A stretch of 64,000 bases of DNA from Dastarcus helophoroides. Lineage: Eukaryota > Arthropoda > Insecta > Coleoptera > Bothrideridae. Below, in pieces: positions 1-11,300 of the stretch. Each line of letters begins with the position of its first letter. Position 1 is the stretch's first letter. Position numbers and translations under genes: made by a program. The DNA lies in assembly GCA_028583605.1 (NCBI GenBank), contig CM053335.1, forward strand, positions 14,830,053 to 14,894,052, written 5' to 3'. Under the pieces are notes generated by a model, which was not told the origin of the DNA, searched no databases, and saw nothing but the letters and a program-made list of their open reading frames with translations.

Positions 1-65
1 TTCCCTTCCCATCTTTACTCTCCTCTTTTCTTGTCTTCTCTTCGCTTCTCTTTTCTTCTCTTCTC
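1..65. repeat. Pyrimidine-rich low-complexity tract
   Basis: The window opens with C/T-only runs built from CTTCTCTT-like units. It is the complementary composition of the purine tract that closes the window. No coding potential is seen. Confidence 0.7.
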
Positions 66-392
66 TGAGCATTTCTAGCAGTGGCCTTTTTACGTAATCG
101 AAATGTCGATGCTTTATTCCGCACGTTAGGGAAGCAACTTGAAGTAATGGCAACATAGCAGCTCCATTACGCTTTCTGGATGCCTTTGGACGCTCCGGTT
201 AAAGCTACGTCGTGGAAATCTTAAGCAGTGTAATGTTGCCGGCTCAGAAAATCTACTGCAAAGCGACTTAGGGATTTGTAGTATTGTACCCATGCTAGTT
301 TATGCTAAAAATCGAATAGTTGTGGCTTACGCTGTAGATATCTTACGTTCTAAACACTTTTTGCTGCGATTACTGTCGGTGAACTACCTTAA
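66..392. mobile_element. TTAA-ended dispersed element, copy 1 (left end not resolved)
   Basis: This stretch aligns by eye with about 11520-11865 over roughly 320 bp. Shared blocks are GTTAGGGAA, CTTGAAGTAAT, ATAGCAGCTC, CAGAAAAT, CTGCAAAGC and CGGTGAACTA. It ends in the same terminal motif, CGGTGAACTACC followed by TTAA at 389-392. The left terminus seen in the other copy is not recognisable here, so this copy is truncated or runs off the window. It encodes no protein I can recognise and is probably a non-autonomous DNA transposon. Confidence 0.55.
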
Positions 393-743
393 TTATAAAT
401 TATTTTGCCCAATCTAGTTGAAGTAGCGTCAATCTTAAAAAAAATAAATAAAAAAACAGTTAACCCATAATGTCGCTACTAAATTCGCCTTTCATAGCCC
501 TAAATATTCACATATTTTTATCAAGGTACAATCCTAAATAAAACTCATTCCTTATGGAAAGGGGTAACTCATTCCATTTGGCTTTTTCGTTGTTTTTCTC
601 AACTTTAGATGCTTCTTTTGGCACAGTGTTAAACTATCCAGAAAAGAAAAGTAACTGGGGCTACGGAATAAGAAGCAAGCGACAAAAACCAAATCAAAAT
701 CAAGACCAGGAGAAAGAAAATTGTATTATGAATTTAATTACAG
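393..743. other. Intron or 5' flank of the FAS1 gene, no gene recognised
   Basis: AT-rich sequence. A 64-codon ORF at 554-748 is in a different frame from the FAS1 exon and has no recognisable domain. An in-frame stop at 735-737 means the FAS1 reading frame must begin after it, and a consensus acceptor (TTAATTACAG) ends at 743. This is therefore most simply intron. Confidence 0.5.
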
Positions 744-2351
744 GTTAAAGTGAAGAAAACGAAATTTTTGCCAACGGTGGTGCCAACCGTCAAAGGAATT
801 CAAACTCTAGAAGACCTCAACCAATTGCAGAAGCAATACAAATCCCAGCAAATCGCTAAAGAGGACCTTTTGGCTCAACTTCGACTCGCCATAGGCGAAG
901 AATACGCAGAAGACACGAAAAATCTATCATCCAGAGAAATATCGCTGGCGGGGGGTCAAAAAGTCCAATTGATTAAAACAGCGGACCCCAAAATCGACAC
1001 AGAGCAAGAATTCTCTCTCCCAAATGGTCAAAAAATCCAACTGTTCAAAACCTCTGATCCTAACTTCATCGCTAAGTCGAAACCCGAACTAATTACGCTA
1101 CCAAATGGTCAAAAGGTTCACGTCATTAAAACCGATGATCCGGGTCTTTTGAAAAGCGACTCTAGTCAAGCGGCGGATTTAGAAGAGATTGCGCAAAATT
1201 TTAAATTTCCAAAAACCACCAAAGAAATCAAAGGTGATCCGGATGGTATTAAAACCCAAGAAATTACGTTACCGAATGGCGAAAAGGTGGAGATCATAAA
1301 AACTACTGACCCCAAGCTGGTACCCGGGGCTACTCCCTTGGAACCAGGTAGTGAGTTGGAAAAATTAGTTCTTTCGCGTACAACCACCGGTAAACCACCA
1401 AAGGAGATCATCGACGAACTAACCAAAGGAGTTATCCCTGAAGGATCGAATTTCGAACTACTGAAGACTGGAGCCAGTGGTAGCTTAGAACAAATTGGTG
1501 GGCTCCCATCTAATCTACCCAAAGAGAAGAAGGTAACGTTTGTCCTTCTCGAGGAACAAAGTGATGGCACCTTGAAAGTCCAAGGGGTCAAAGGTAGTGG
1601 AAAAGAGAAACCTGAAGTCGACGTGGATTCCATCTTAAAACGAATCAAAAACGGGGAGATTAAATTACCATCAACGACCCCCAGACCAAAGAGCGAAGAG
1701 AAAACAAAGAAACCTTCCGTCACGGTGGTACCAAACTCCTACTCTTCAGAAGAAGACGTTTCGCATACACCAATTTTAAAAACTAACATCGGCACGCACT
1801 TTATTGCTTCATCGACTCCTTCGACGACTTTGTACACCAGAAGCTCCACGCGTTCGGTGCCGAGAACAACAAGCCATAGAACCACGAGGAAACCGTCCAG
1901 AAGCCCCCATATTTTAAACAATGGTCACTCCAACGATCAAATTAAACAAGCGTCTAGTTCCACCTCAATAAACAGGAATTCGCTCTTTTCAAACTACCAA
2001 ACTAACGAGCCGGTGCCCACTGCCCCAACTTATCTCACCTCACCACATTCCACCACCATAGTGAAGAGTATTTCGACTACAATAACGACAACACCGAATT
2101 ACGACCAATATTATCAAAGCGAAGAAGCTGAGAGGAAGCGCGAGGAGTTGACCCAAGTATTAAAAAAAAATGGGCTTTACGCCATGGCGAAATTTTTGCG
2201 ACAATCTGGACTTGATACTATTTTGAATGAAACGGGACCGTATACCATATTTGTGCCCAATGATAAAGCCTTCAGGACGTTACTGGTGCAGCTCGGTGGG
2301 CCGGAACGAGCCGAGGAAAAGTTCAAGGAGAATCCCAGGCTTCTGAGTGGG
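744..2351 (+). CDS. FAS1 gene, exon A (536 codons): repeat region, linker and start of FAS1 domain 1
   Basis: The acceptor CAG ends at 743 and the donor GTAAGT starts at 2352, both phase 0. The exon encodes four copies of a roughly 15-residue repeat (consensus LPNGQKVQxIKTxDP) with conserved G, K, IKT and DP. A Ser/Thr/Pro/Arg-rich segment follows (TTPRPKSEEK, SSTPSTTLYTRSSTRS), then the first half of FAS1 domain 1 with YTIFVPNDKAF. Beyond 2351 the open frame runs on to 2558, but that part is intronic: the FAS1 fold continues in the exon at 10741. Reverse-strand ORFs over this exon are shadows. Confidence 0.9.
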
Positions 2352-5300
2352 GTAAGTTGCATTTTTCTTGCATTGGGAAAATTTTTTTTATTTTTGATCA
2401 GGTGGTGGCCTATTCTATTAGGTTACATTACACTTGTAGCCTTTTCGCGTGGTTTTGACAGGACACACCAATCGCGCGTTCCAAGTGTGGTGTTCCAAAA
2501 GTTTATCACTAGGAATGCGACGCTCCATTCCAGCACGGGAGTGCTACCACGGCAGTAGGATTGACCTTAAGTCAATTCTACAAGAATATAATGCGACTCA
2601 AGTGACAGTTTTGCATTTAAACTGACATTTTTTCGCGCGCGATTTGAACGGCGCGCGCTAAACCCGCGGAAAAGAGTCCCAGTGTGAAGACCCCTATTTT
2701 CTTAGAATTTTTTTTGCAGGTTTTACTTTACTATGGAAATATCTCGATATGATTTTAATTTCGAAGTTTTGATGGTTTGGAATTTCGATTTCAATTTGAA
2801 ATTTTGATTAGAAATTTAAAACTTTGATTTAAATTTGAAATTTTGATTTTAAATTTGAAACTTCGATTTTAAATTCGAAATTTCAAATTTTCGGGCAAAT
2901 TCGACAATTTTTCTCGAAATTCTAATCTTTAAAAGCAAAATTTTAAATTTTAAACGCAAGCTTTTGATTTTTGGGAAATTTGGGAAAAAAATTATCAGAA
3001 ATGTTGATTTATTTTCGATTTGAAATTCGATATTCTGGGAAGCATTTTATGTGATAGAAATTTCGAAGTCTTTTCTCGAAATTTTGGCTTCATGGAAATT
3101 TCGACTTCAACTCAAAAAATCGATCTAAAAGTCGAGATTTCAAGAATTTTGGTTTGTTTTTGGTTTCGAAAAATCGAAGATTTTTGACAACTTTAAAGCA
3201 AAATGTTCACAATAGAAATTTTGAGAAAAAAATCGATATTTTTTTGATATTTCGATAACGTTAGAAATTTCGAAATTTTTTCTCGAAAATTCGACCCCAT
3301 GAACATTATTTGTTATTGGAAATCACGAACATTTTTCTTCTTCAAATTTCGACTTTAAACGTGACATTTCAACTTTACAACCAAAGTTTTCAAATAAAAT
3401 TGATTACTTTTCACTTTTTTTGATTTAAAATTTGACATTTCATGAAACTCTGTTGTATTAGAAATTCCATTTCGTTAAAACCAAAGTGTCTATTAAAAAA
3501 TTGATCACTTTAGATTTTTTTCGATTTGAAATTTGATATTTCATGAAAATTTGTTGCATTAGAAATTCCATTTCATTACGACCAAAGTTTCTTTTAAAAA
3601 ATTGATCATTTTTGATTTTTTTCGATTTGAAATTTGATATTTCTTGAAAATATGTTTTATTAAAAATTCCAAAGTTTTTTTTTCGAAATTACGACTTTAA
3701 ATATAAAATTCTGGCTATATACTCAAAATTTTTCGGTTGTTTACCCAAAATTACAAAAAAAATTCAACATTAAATTCAATATTTCAGTTTTAACTTCGCA
3801 ACGTTCGCATTTAAACTCCATATTTCGGTTTTACGCTAGAAATTTTAATTTTTTAATCACCACATAAGTTTGAAATTTTAAGTTAAAATAAAACTGGAAA
3901 TGTCAAACTAATTTATGCTCAGAATCAGAATAAATAATTTTAAAAATTGCCGAATTTATTTTAAAAAAATTTAGAATTCGTTTTTTAACACGAAGATTTT
4001 TTCGAGATTTTGACTTTATTAAAGAACATTTTGTTGGCAAATTAGGTTTCAACTTTAATCTCAAAAATTCGTTGCAGTTTTAAGTTCAGGTTCTGAAATA
4101 GGGGGTATTTAAAAAAAATCTCAAGATGATTTTTAAAAGACTGCAATTCAAAGAAAAATGGTTATAGAGAAAAATCAAAAAGGGAAAATGAAAGTCATAA
4201 ACTTCTAGCTTCTAGATTTTAAGTTGAAAAATTTTAAATGCAAGCAGTTTTCGTTGCAGTTTTGAGTTTAAGATACATAAAGTACTGAAATGAAGAGGTG
4301 TAAAAAAATCTCAAAAGATGATTTTCAAAAGACCGCAACTCAAAGAAAAATGGTCATAGAGAAAAAATAAAAAAAGCAAATTAAAGCCCAAAATTTCTAG
4401 TTTCTAGATTTTGAGTTGAAAAATTTTGAACGCAAGCAGTTTTTCTTGCAGTTTTAAATTTAAGATACATTAACTACTGAAATGGAAGGATACAAAAATC
4501 TCAAATTTTAGATGATTTACAAAAGACTGCAACTCAAAGAAAAATGGTCATAGAGAAAAACCTAAGAGAGCAAATAAAAGTCCAAAACTTCTAGTTTCCA
4601 GATTTTGTGTTGAAAAATTTTGAACGCAAGCAGTTTTTGTTGCAGTTTTGAGTTTAAGATACATTAAGTACTGAAATGAAGAGGTGTAAAAAAATCTCAA
4701 AAGATGATTTTCAAAAGACTGCAACTCAAAGAGAAATGGTCATAGAGAAAAAGTAAAAAAAGAAAATTAAAGCCAAAAACTTCTAGTTTCTAGATTTTGG
4801 GTTGAAAAATTTTGAACGCAAGCAGTTTTTGTTGTAGTTTTAAATTTAAGATACATTAGGTACAGAAATGGAAGGATACAAAAATCTCAAGATTTAAGAT
4901 GATTTTCAAAAGACTATAACTCAAAGAATGATGGTCATTGAGAAAAACTAAAATACCAGATTAAACCTCAAAGCTCCTAGTTTCTAGATTTTGAGTTGAA
5001 AAGTTTTGAACGCAAATAGTTTTTGTTGCAGTTTTAAATTTAGGATACATTAACTATTGAAATGGAAGGATGCAAAAATCTCAAATTTTAAGATGATTTT
5101 CAAAAGACTGTAACTTAAAGAAACATGATCATAGAAAAAAACCAAAAAGGGCAAATTAAAGCCCAAAACTTCCAGTTTCTAGATTTTGAATTAAAAAAAT
5201 TAAACGCAAGCAGTTCTTGTTGCAGTTTTGAGTTTAAGATACATTAAGTACTAAAATGAAGAGGTGTAAAAAAATCTCAAAAGATGATTTTCAAAAGACT

Positions 5301-8300
5301 GCAACTCAAAGAGAAATGGTCATAGAGAAAAAGTAAAAAAAGCAAATTAAAGCCCAAAACTTCTAGTTTCTAGATTTTGGGTTGAAAAATTTTGAACGCA
5401 AGCAGTTTTTGTTGTAGTTTTAAATTTAATATACATTAGGCACTGAAATGGAAGGATACAAAAACCTCAAGTTTTAAGATGATTTTCAAAAGACTATAAC
5501 TCAAAGAAAGATGGTCATTGAGAAAAACTAAAACACCAGATTGAACCTCAAAGCTCCTAGTTTCTAGATTTTGAGTTAAAAAGTTTTGAACGCAAATAGT
5601 TTTTGTTGCAGTTTTAAATTTAAGATACATTAACTACTGAAATGGAAGGATGCAAAAATCTCAAATTGTAAGATGATTTTCAAAAGACTGTAACTTAAAG
5701 AAACATGGTCATAGAAAAAAACCAAAAAGGGCAAATTAAAGCCCAAAACTTCTAGTTTCTAGATTTTGAATTAAAAAAATTAAACGCAAGCAGTTCTTGT
5801 TGCAGTTTTGAGTTTAAGATACATTAAGTACTGAAATGAAGAGGTGTAAAAAAAATCTCCAAAGATGATTTTCAAAAGACTGCAACTCAAAGAAAAATGA
5901 TCATAGAGAAGAAGTAAAAAAAGCAAATTAAAGCCCAAAACTTCTAGTCTCTAGATTTTGAGTTGAAAAATTTGGAACGCAAGCAGTTTTTGTTGCAGTT
6001 TAATTTAAGATACATTAAGTACTGAAATGAAGAGGTGTAAAAAAATCTCAAAAGATGATTTTCAAAAGACTGCAACTTAAAGAAAAATGGTCATAGAGAA
6101 AAAGTAAAAAAAGCAAATTAAAGCCCAAAACTTCTAGTTTCTAAATTTTGAGTTGAAAAATTTTGAACGCAAGCAGTTTTTCTTGCAGTTTTAAATTTAA
6201 GATACATTAACTACTGAAATGGAAGGATGCGAAAATCTCAAATTTTAAGATGATTTTCAAAAGGCTGCAACTCAAAGAAAAATAGTCATAGAGAAAAACT
6301 AAAAAGAGCAAATTAAAGCCAAAAACTTCTAGTTTCTAGATTTTAAGTTGAAAAATTTCTAACACAAGCAGTTTATCTTGCAGTTTTAAATTTAAGATCC
6401 ATTACGTACTGAATGAAGAGGTGTAAAAACATCTCAAATTTTAAGATGATTTTCAAAAGACTGCAACTCAAAGAAAAATGGTGATAGCAAAAAACTAGAA
6501 AAAGCAAATTAAAGCTTAAAACTTTTAGTTTCTAGATTTTGAATTGAACAGTTTTGAACGCGAGCCGTTTTTGTTGTAGTTTTAAATTTAAGATATGTTA
6601 AGTACTGAAATGAAAGGATACAAAAATCTCAAATTTTAAGATGATTTTGAAAAGACTGCAACTCAAAGAAAGGTGGTCATAAAGAAAAACTAAAAAAAGT
6701 TAATTAAAGCCCAAAACTTCTAATTTCTAGATTTCGAGTAGAAAAATTTTGAGCACAAGCAGTTTTTGTTTCAGTTTTAAATTTAAGATACATTAAGTAC
6801 TGAAATGGAAAGATACAAAAATCTCAAATTTTGAGATGATTTTCAAAAGACTGCAACTCGAAGAAAAATGGTCATAGAGAAAAACCAACAAGGCAAATTA
6901 AAATTCAAAGCTTCTAGTTTCTAGATTTTGAGTTGAAAATTTTGAACGCAAGCAGTTCTTGTTGTAGTTTTAGATTTAAGATACATTAACGATTGAAATG
7001 AAAGGATACAAAAATCTCAAATTTTAGATGATTTTCAAAAGACTGCAACTCAAAGAAAAATGGTCATAGAGAAAAACCAACAGGGCAAATTAAAATTCAA
7101 AGCTTCTAGTTTCTAGATTTTGAGTTGAAAAATTTTGAACGCAAGCAGTTTTTGTTGCAATTTTCAGTTTAATGTACATTAAGTACTGACATAAAGAGGT
7201 GTAAAAAAATTTCAAAAAATGATTTTTAAAAGACTGCAACTCAAAGAAAAATGGTCATAGGGAAAAACGAAAAACGGCAAATTAAAGCCCAAAACTTCTA
7301 GTTTCTACGTTTTGGGTTCAAAAATTTTAAACGCAAACGGTTTTTGTTGTAGTTTTAAATTTAAGATACATTAAATACTGAAATGGAAGGATGCGAAAAT
7401 CTCAAATTTTAAGATGATTTTCAAAAGACTGCAACTCAAAGAAAAATGGTCATAGAGAAAAACCGAAAAGGGCAAATTAAAGTTCAAAACTTCTAGTTTT
7501 TAGATTATGATTTGAAGAATTTTGAACGTTAGCAGTTTTTGGTGCAGTTTTGAGTTTAAGATACATTAACTACTGAAATGGAAGGATACAAAAGATGATT
7601 TTCAAAAGACTGCGACTCAAAGAAAAATGATCATAGAGAAAAACTAAAATATCAAATTAAACCCTAAAGCTTCTAGTTTCTAGATTTTAAGTTGAAAATT
7701 TTGAACTCAAATAGTTACAGTTTTAAATTTAAGATACATTAACTACTGAAATGGAAGGATGCAAAAATCTCAAATTTTAAGATGATTTTCAAAAGACTGC
7801 AACTGAAAGAAAAATGGTCATAGAGAAAACCGAAAACGGCAAACCAAAGCCCAAAACTTCTGGTTTCTGGATTTTGAGTTGAAAAATGTTGAACGCAAGC
7901 AGTTTTTATTGTAGTTTTAAATTTAAGACACATTAACTACTGAAATGGAAGGTTATAAAAATGTCAAGTTTTAAGATGATTTTCAAAAGACTTTAACTCA
8001 AAGAAAAATAATCATAGAGAAAAACCAAAAAAGGCAAATTAAAGTCCAAAATTCCTAGTTTCTAGATTTTGAGTTAAAAAAATTTAAACACAAGCAGTTT
8101 TTGTTGTAGTTTTAAATTTAGGGTACATCAACTACTGAAATGGAAGGATACAAAAGATGATTTTCAAAGGCTGCGATTCAAAGAAAAATGGTCATAGGGA
8201 AAATCTAAAAATAGCAAATTAAAGTCCAATACTTCTAGTTTCTAGATCTTGAGTTAAAAAATGTTTAACGCAAGCAGTTTTTGATTGGGATACAAAAGAT

Positions 8301-11300
8301 GATTTTCAAAGGCTGCGATTCAAAGAAAAATGGTCATAGGGAAAATCTAAAAATAGCAAATTAAAGTCCAATACTTCTAGTTTCTAGATCTTGAGTTAAA
8401 AAATGTTTAACGCAAGCAGTTTTTGATTGGTTATTAAAAAAACCTTCGGTCAAGAATTTTCCAAAATTGTTACTTTGAAAAAATCCATGGGCATCGATAC
8501 ATTTTTTATAGTGATCTTGTTATAAGCTTCTTCTAAACAATTTAATTCTCTTTAATTTGATTTATCTTCGAGCCTTATAATATGATTTATCACCGAGTTA
8601 TCGTCGTCAAAACAAAAAAAGTCATTTTTGTGTTCTGTAATCGATTGTTCAGTAAATAATAATCGTACAGGAAATACTAGTAACGTCTTAAAAACTAGAA
8701 AGCATCCACTACAACTTTAAGTTATTAGGTTTGAATATAAAAAATATTTTTGCTTTGACAAAGTTAATTTAAAAAAAAATAAAATTTTGCGTGATTAGGG
8801 ATATTCGTTTAATTTGGTGTAACTTTGTAAATAATGAATGGACTTGGAGTATTGATGGGTGTTTTTCAAGCTTAAAGGGTCCCAAAGAAACCATAAAAAT
8901 TTCAAAGCGCTACGATTTTTTTTCATTGTACCTCAAATGATCAAATTTGGCGCTTTTGTTAAAAATCGGAAGGAAGATTTTTTCCTTTTCGTTTATTTTA
9001 TATTGAAATCGTTTTTTTAAAGAAATAATTCATATTTGTTTATCAAAAAAGGTTAATTGTTGTAAAGAAATGAATTATAAATATGCGAAACCCTTTAAAA
9101 TTGTTGAAAAGCGATAATACGCGATTTCAAATCGTATTAATGCAGACATGCGCACAGATATACACAATTTAAGGGCACTTAATGAGATCGGGTTATTTTT
9201 TTAAAAGTAATTATTGGGAACACTTTTCTACCAGAAAATTTTAACTATTAACATCCTTTAATAAAGAAAATATGAATTATTGCTAAATAGAAAGCTTCTC
9301 AATATAAAAAGAAAAGTGAAACGAACTGGTCCTTGGTTATCTTCAAAAATTGAAATTGAAATACAAATCTTGTTCCCTGAAACCAAGAACGATTAAAAAA
9401 CACAACAGAGGTTGCTCTAACGCGTTTCGATCGCCAAGCTATCATCTTCAGAGAGATCAAAAGTGAAAAATTCGCCCATAAATTGGTTTTCAGTAATAAG
9501 AAATTCAGCCACTGCGAGCATAATAAAAACAATTCGTAGGTTTTTGAAATATTCTGAGTTTCGTTGGAATCCTTTGAGGTTGAAAATTAATAGTCAATAT
9601 GGTCAATTTATAATCAATATAGTCAATTTATAATCAATATAGTCAATTTATAGTCAATATAATCAACAATAGTCCAATTGCTTGCAAGGTTATGGGATTA
9701 TCCCTAATTATCGAATTTTCTGTCTGTTTTGAATCAACACTTTCTGGTGCTATTTTTTTTTAAACAAAACAACAACTAGGACTTGTACAGAATGCTTTGC
9801 AGTTTTCAAAACCCTACATGCATCTTTTTTACGATTAGTATTTCCCGAGTTATTGATATACAAGTTATATACGAGTTATTGGTTACCAAAGTCAAAAATG
9901 ACGAACACTTTGGAAAACAGCTTCCAAAAAAAAATCTACTCAAATTTTCGATCGTGTACAGAAAATTTTGACTAGATATAGAGTGGAAATGTCGAAAAGA
10001 AATTAAAAAAATTGAATAAATTGAAGAAATTGAAGAAAAATGTCTTAAAAGAAAAAAGTTTTCCCACACATGTCTTAGAAGAAAAAAGTTTTCCCACATT
10101 TCGATCTAAATATTGGAAGTGGCAAATTAAATCCAAAATTTCGATTTTGAAATTTAATCTTTTAGTAGTTAAATGAGAAGACTTCGTAAAAAAGACGAAA
10201 TATGTATTGATTACTTGCAACAATTTGGATATTTATCCATTTATCCATATTTATCAAGTAGAGAGACATCAAAGACGTCAGCTCTCAACGCTAGAGGCAA
10301 CTTTAAATACAATGGCGTTATTCATTGCATACATTTTAATCCACGCCACGTAGCAAATCATGCATATGGATATACCACTAATATTTATTTGTGAATGGAT
10401 GTATATCCATAATATATCCATATCCAAGGCTTTGCTACCAGAGAAGTGGTTTTTAATACCCATTTTCAAAATTCTAAGTGCTAAGGTTGCCACCTTAGTA
10501 GCTGAACTTTGAAAATCCTCTCTTGGTGCTCACCTACCTAATACGGGGTACAACTGTGCGGAATTTCGTACTCCTAGACCTACCTGTTTAGACTGTGCGT
10601 TCTCTGTCAGTCAGTAGATCCAAATTACTTTTTTTTTTGCTTCATAATGCACGAATGTCCCTAGAATTTGCGACGACTAGACCAGATTTTTTTGCTTTTA
10701 TTTTTTAGTTATTTGCTCAGTTTTAATTTGTTTAATTTAGCTACTTCTGCATCACGTGATACCGGGAGCTTTTACTGTATCTTCGCTACAAGATGAAATG
10801 ACAGGAGTATCACTAGCAGGAACGCAATTGAGGGTCAACCAGTACAATATGCACGATGTGGAATGGAATGACATCAAAGTAAGACAACAAATTTTTTTTA
10901 AATTACGTTTTCGAGCCTCATGTTTTTGATGTGAATCGAACGACTGGTTATCGTTCTAGTTGTAGTTTACAGCGTAATTGCTACTTTGTAATATTTTGAT
11001 ATATTTATAACTAAAAAAGTAAGCCTTGAACTTCCTTCGAGATATACATACATAACCGCTTGGATTAAAAACATTTATTAGAGCATGGAGTGTGCATAAG
11101 TTTTATTAAAGGCGAGTTTTGTAATATTTAGTACTTTCTAATTGTATCTTCCAAATTAAAACGTTGGCGTTTAACTGCTTCCTAATTTTTTGCACCTTTG
11201 AGTTCGAATCGACCATAGACTATAGAATCGACGTTCAATCTCACCATTTAAGGTAGTTCATCGGTTGCTTTTCTAAAGATTTCTTTTAAATTTCTATCAG

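Noticed and set aside
554..748. 64-codon ORF upstream of the FAS1 exon as the missing first exon
   Set aside because: It is in another frame and lacks a GT donor joined to the right phase. Its N-terminus is weakly hydrophobic, but I cannot connect it to the exon at 744.
1166..1723. 185-codon reverse ORF in FAS1 exon A
   Set aside because: Antisense shadow of a coding exon with codon-periodic repeats.
2352..2558. Continuation of the FAS1 ORF past 2351 as protein
   Set aside because: A strong GTAAGT donor and the FAS1 fold resuming at 10741 show this is intron read-through.
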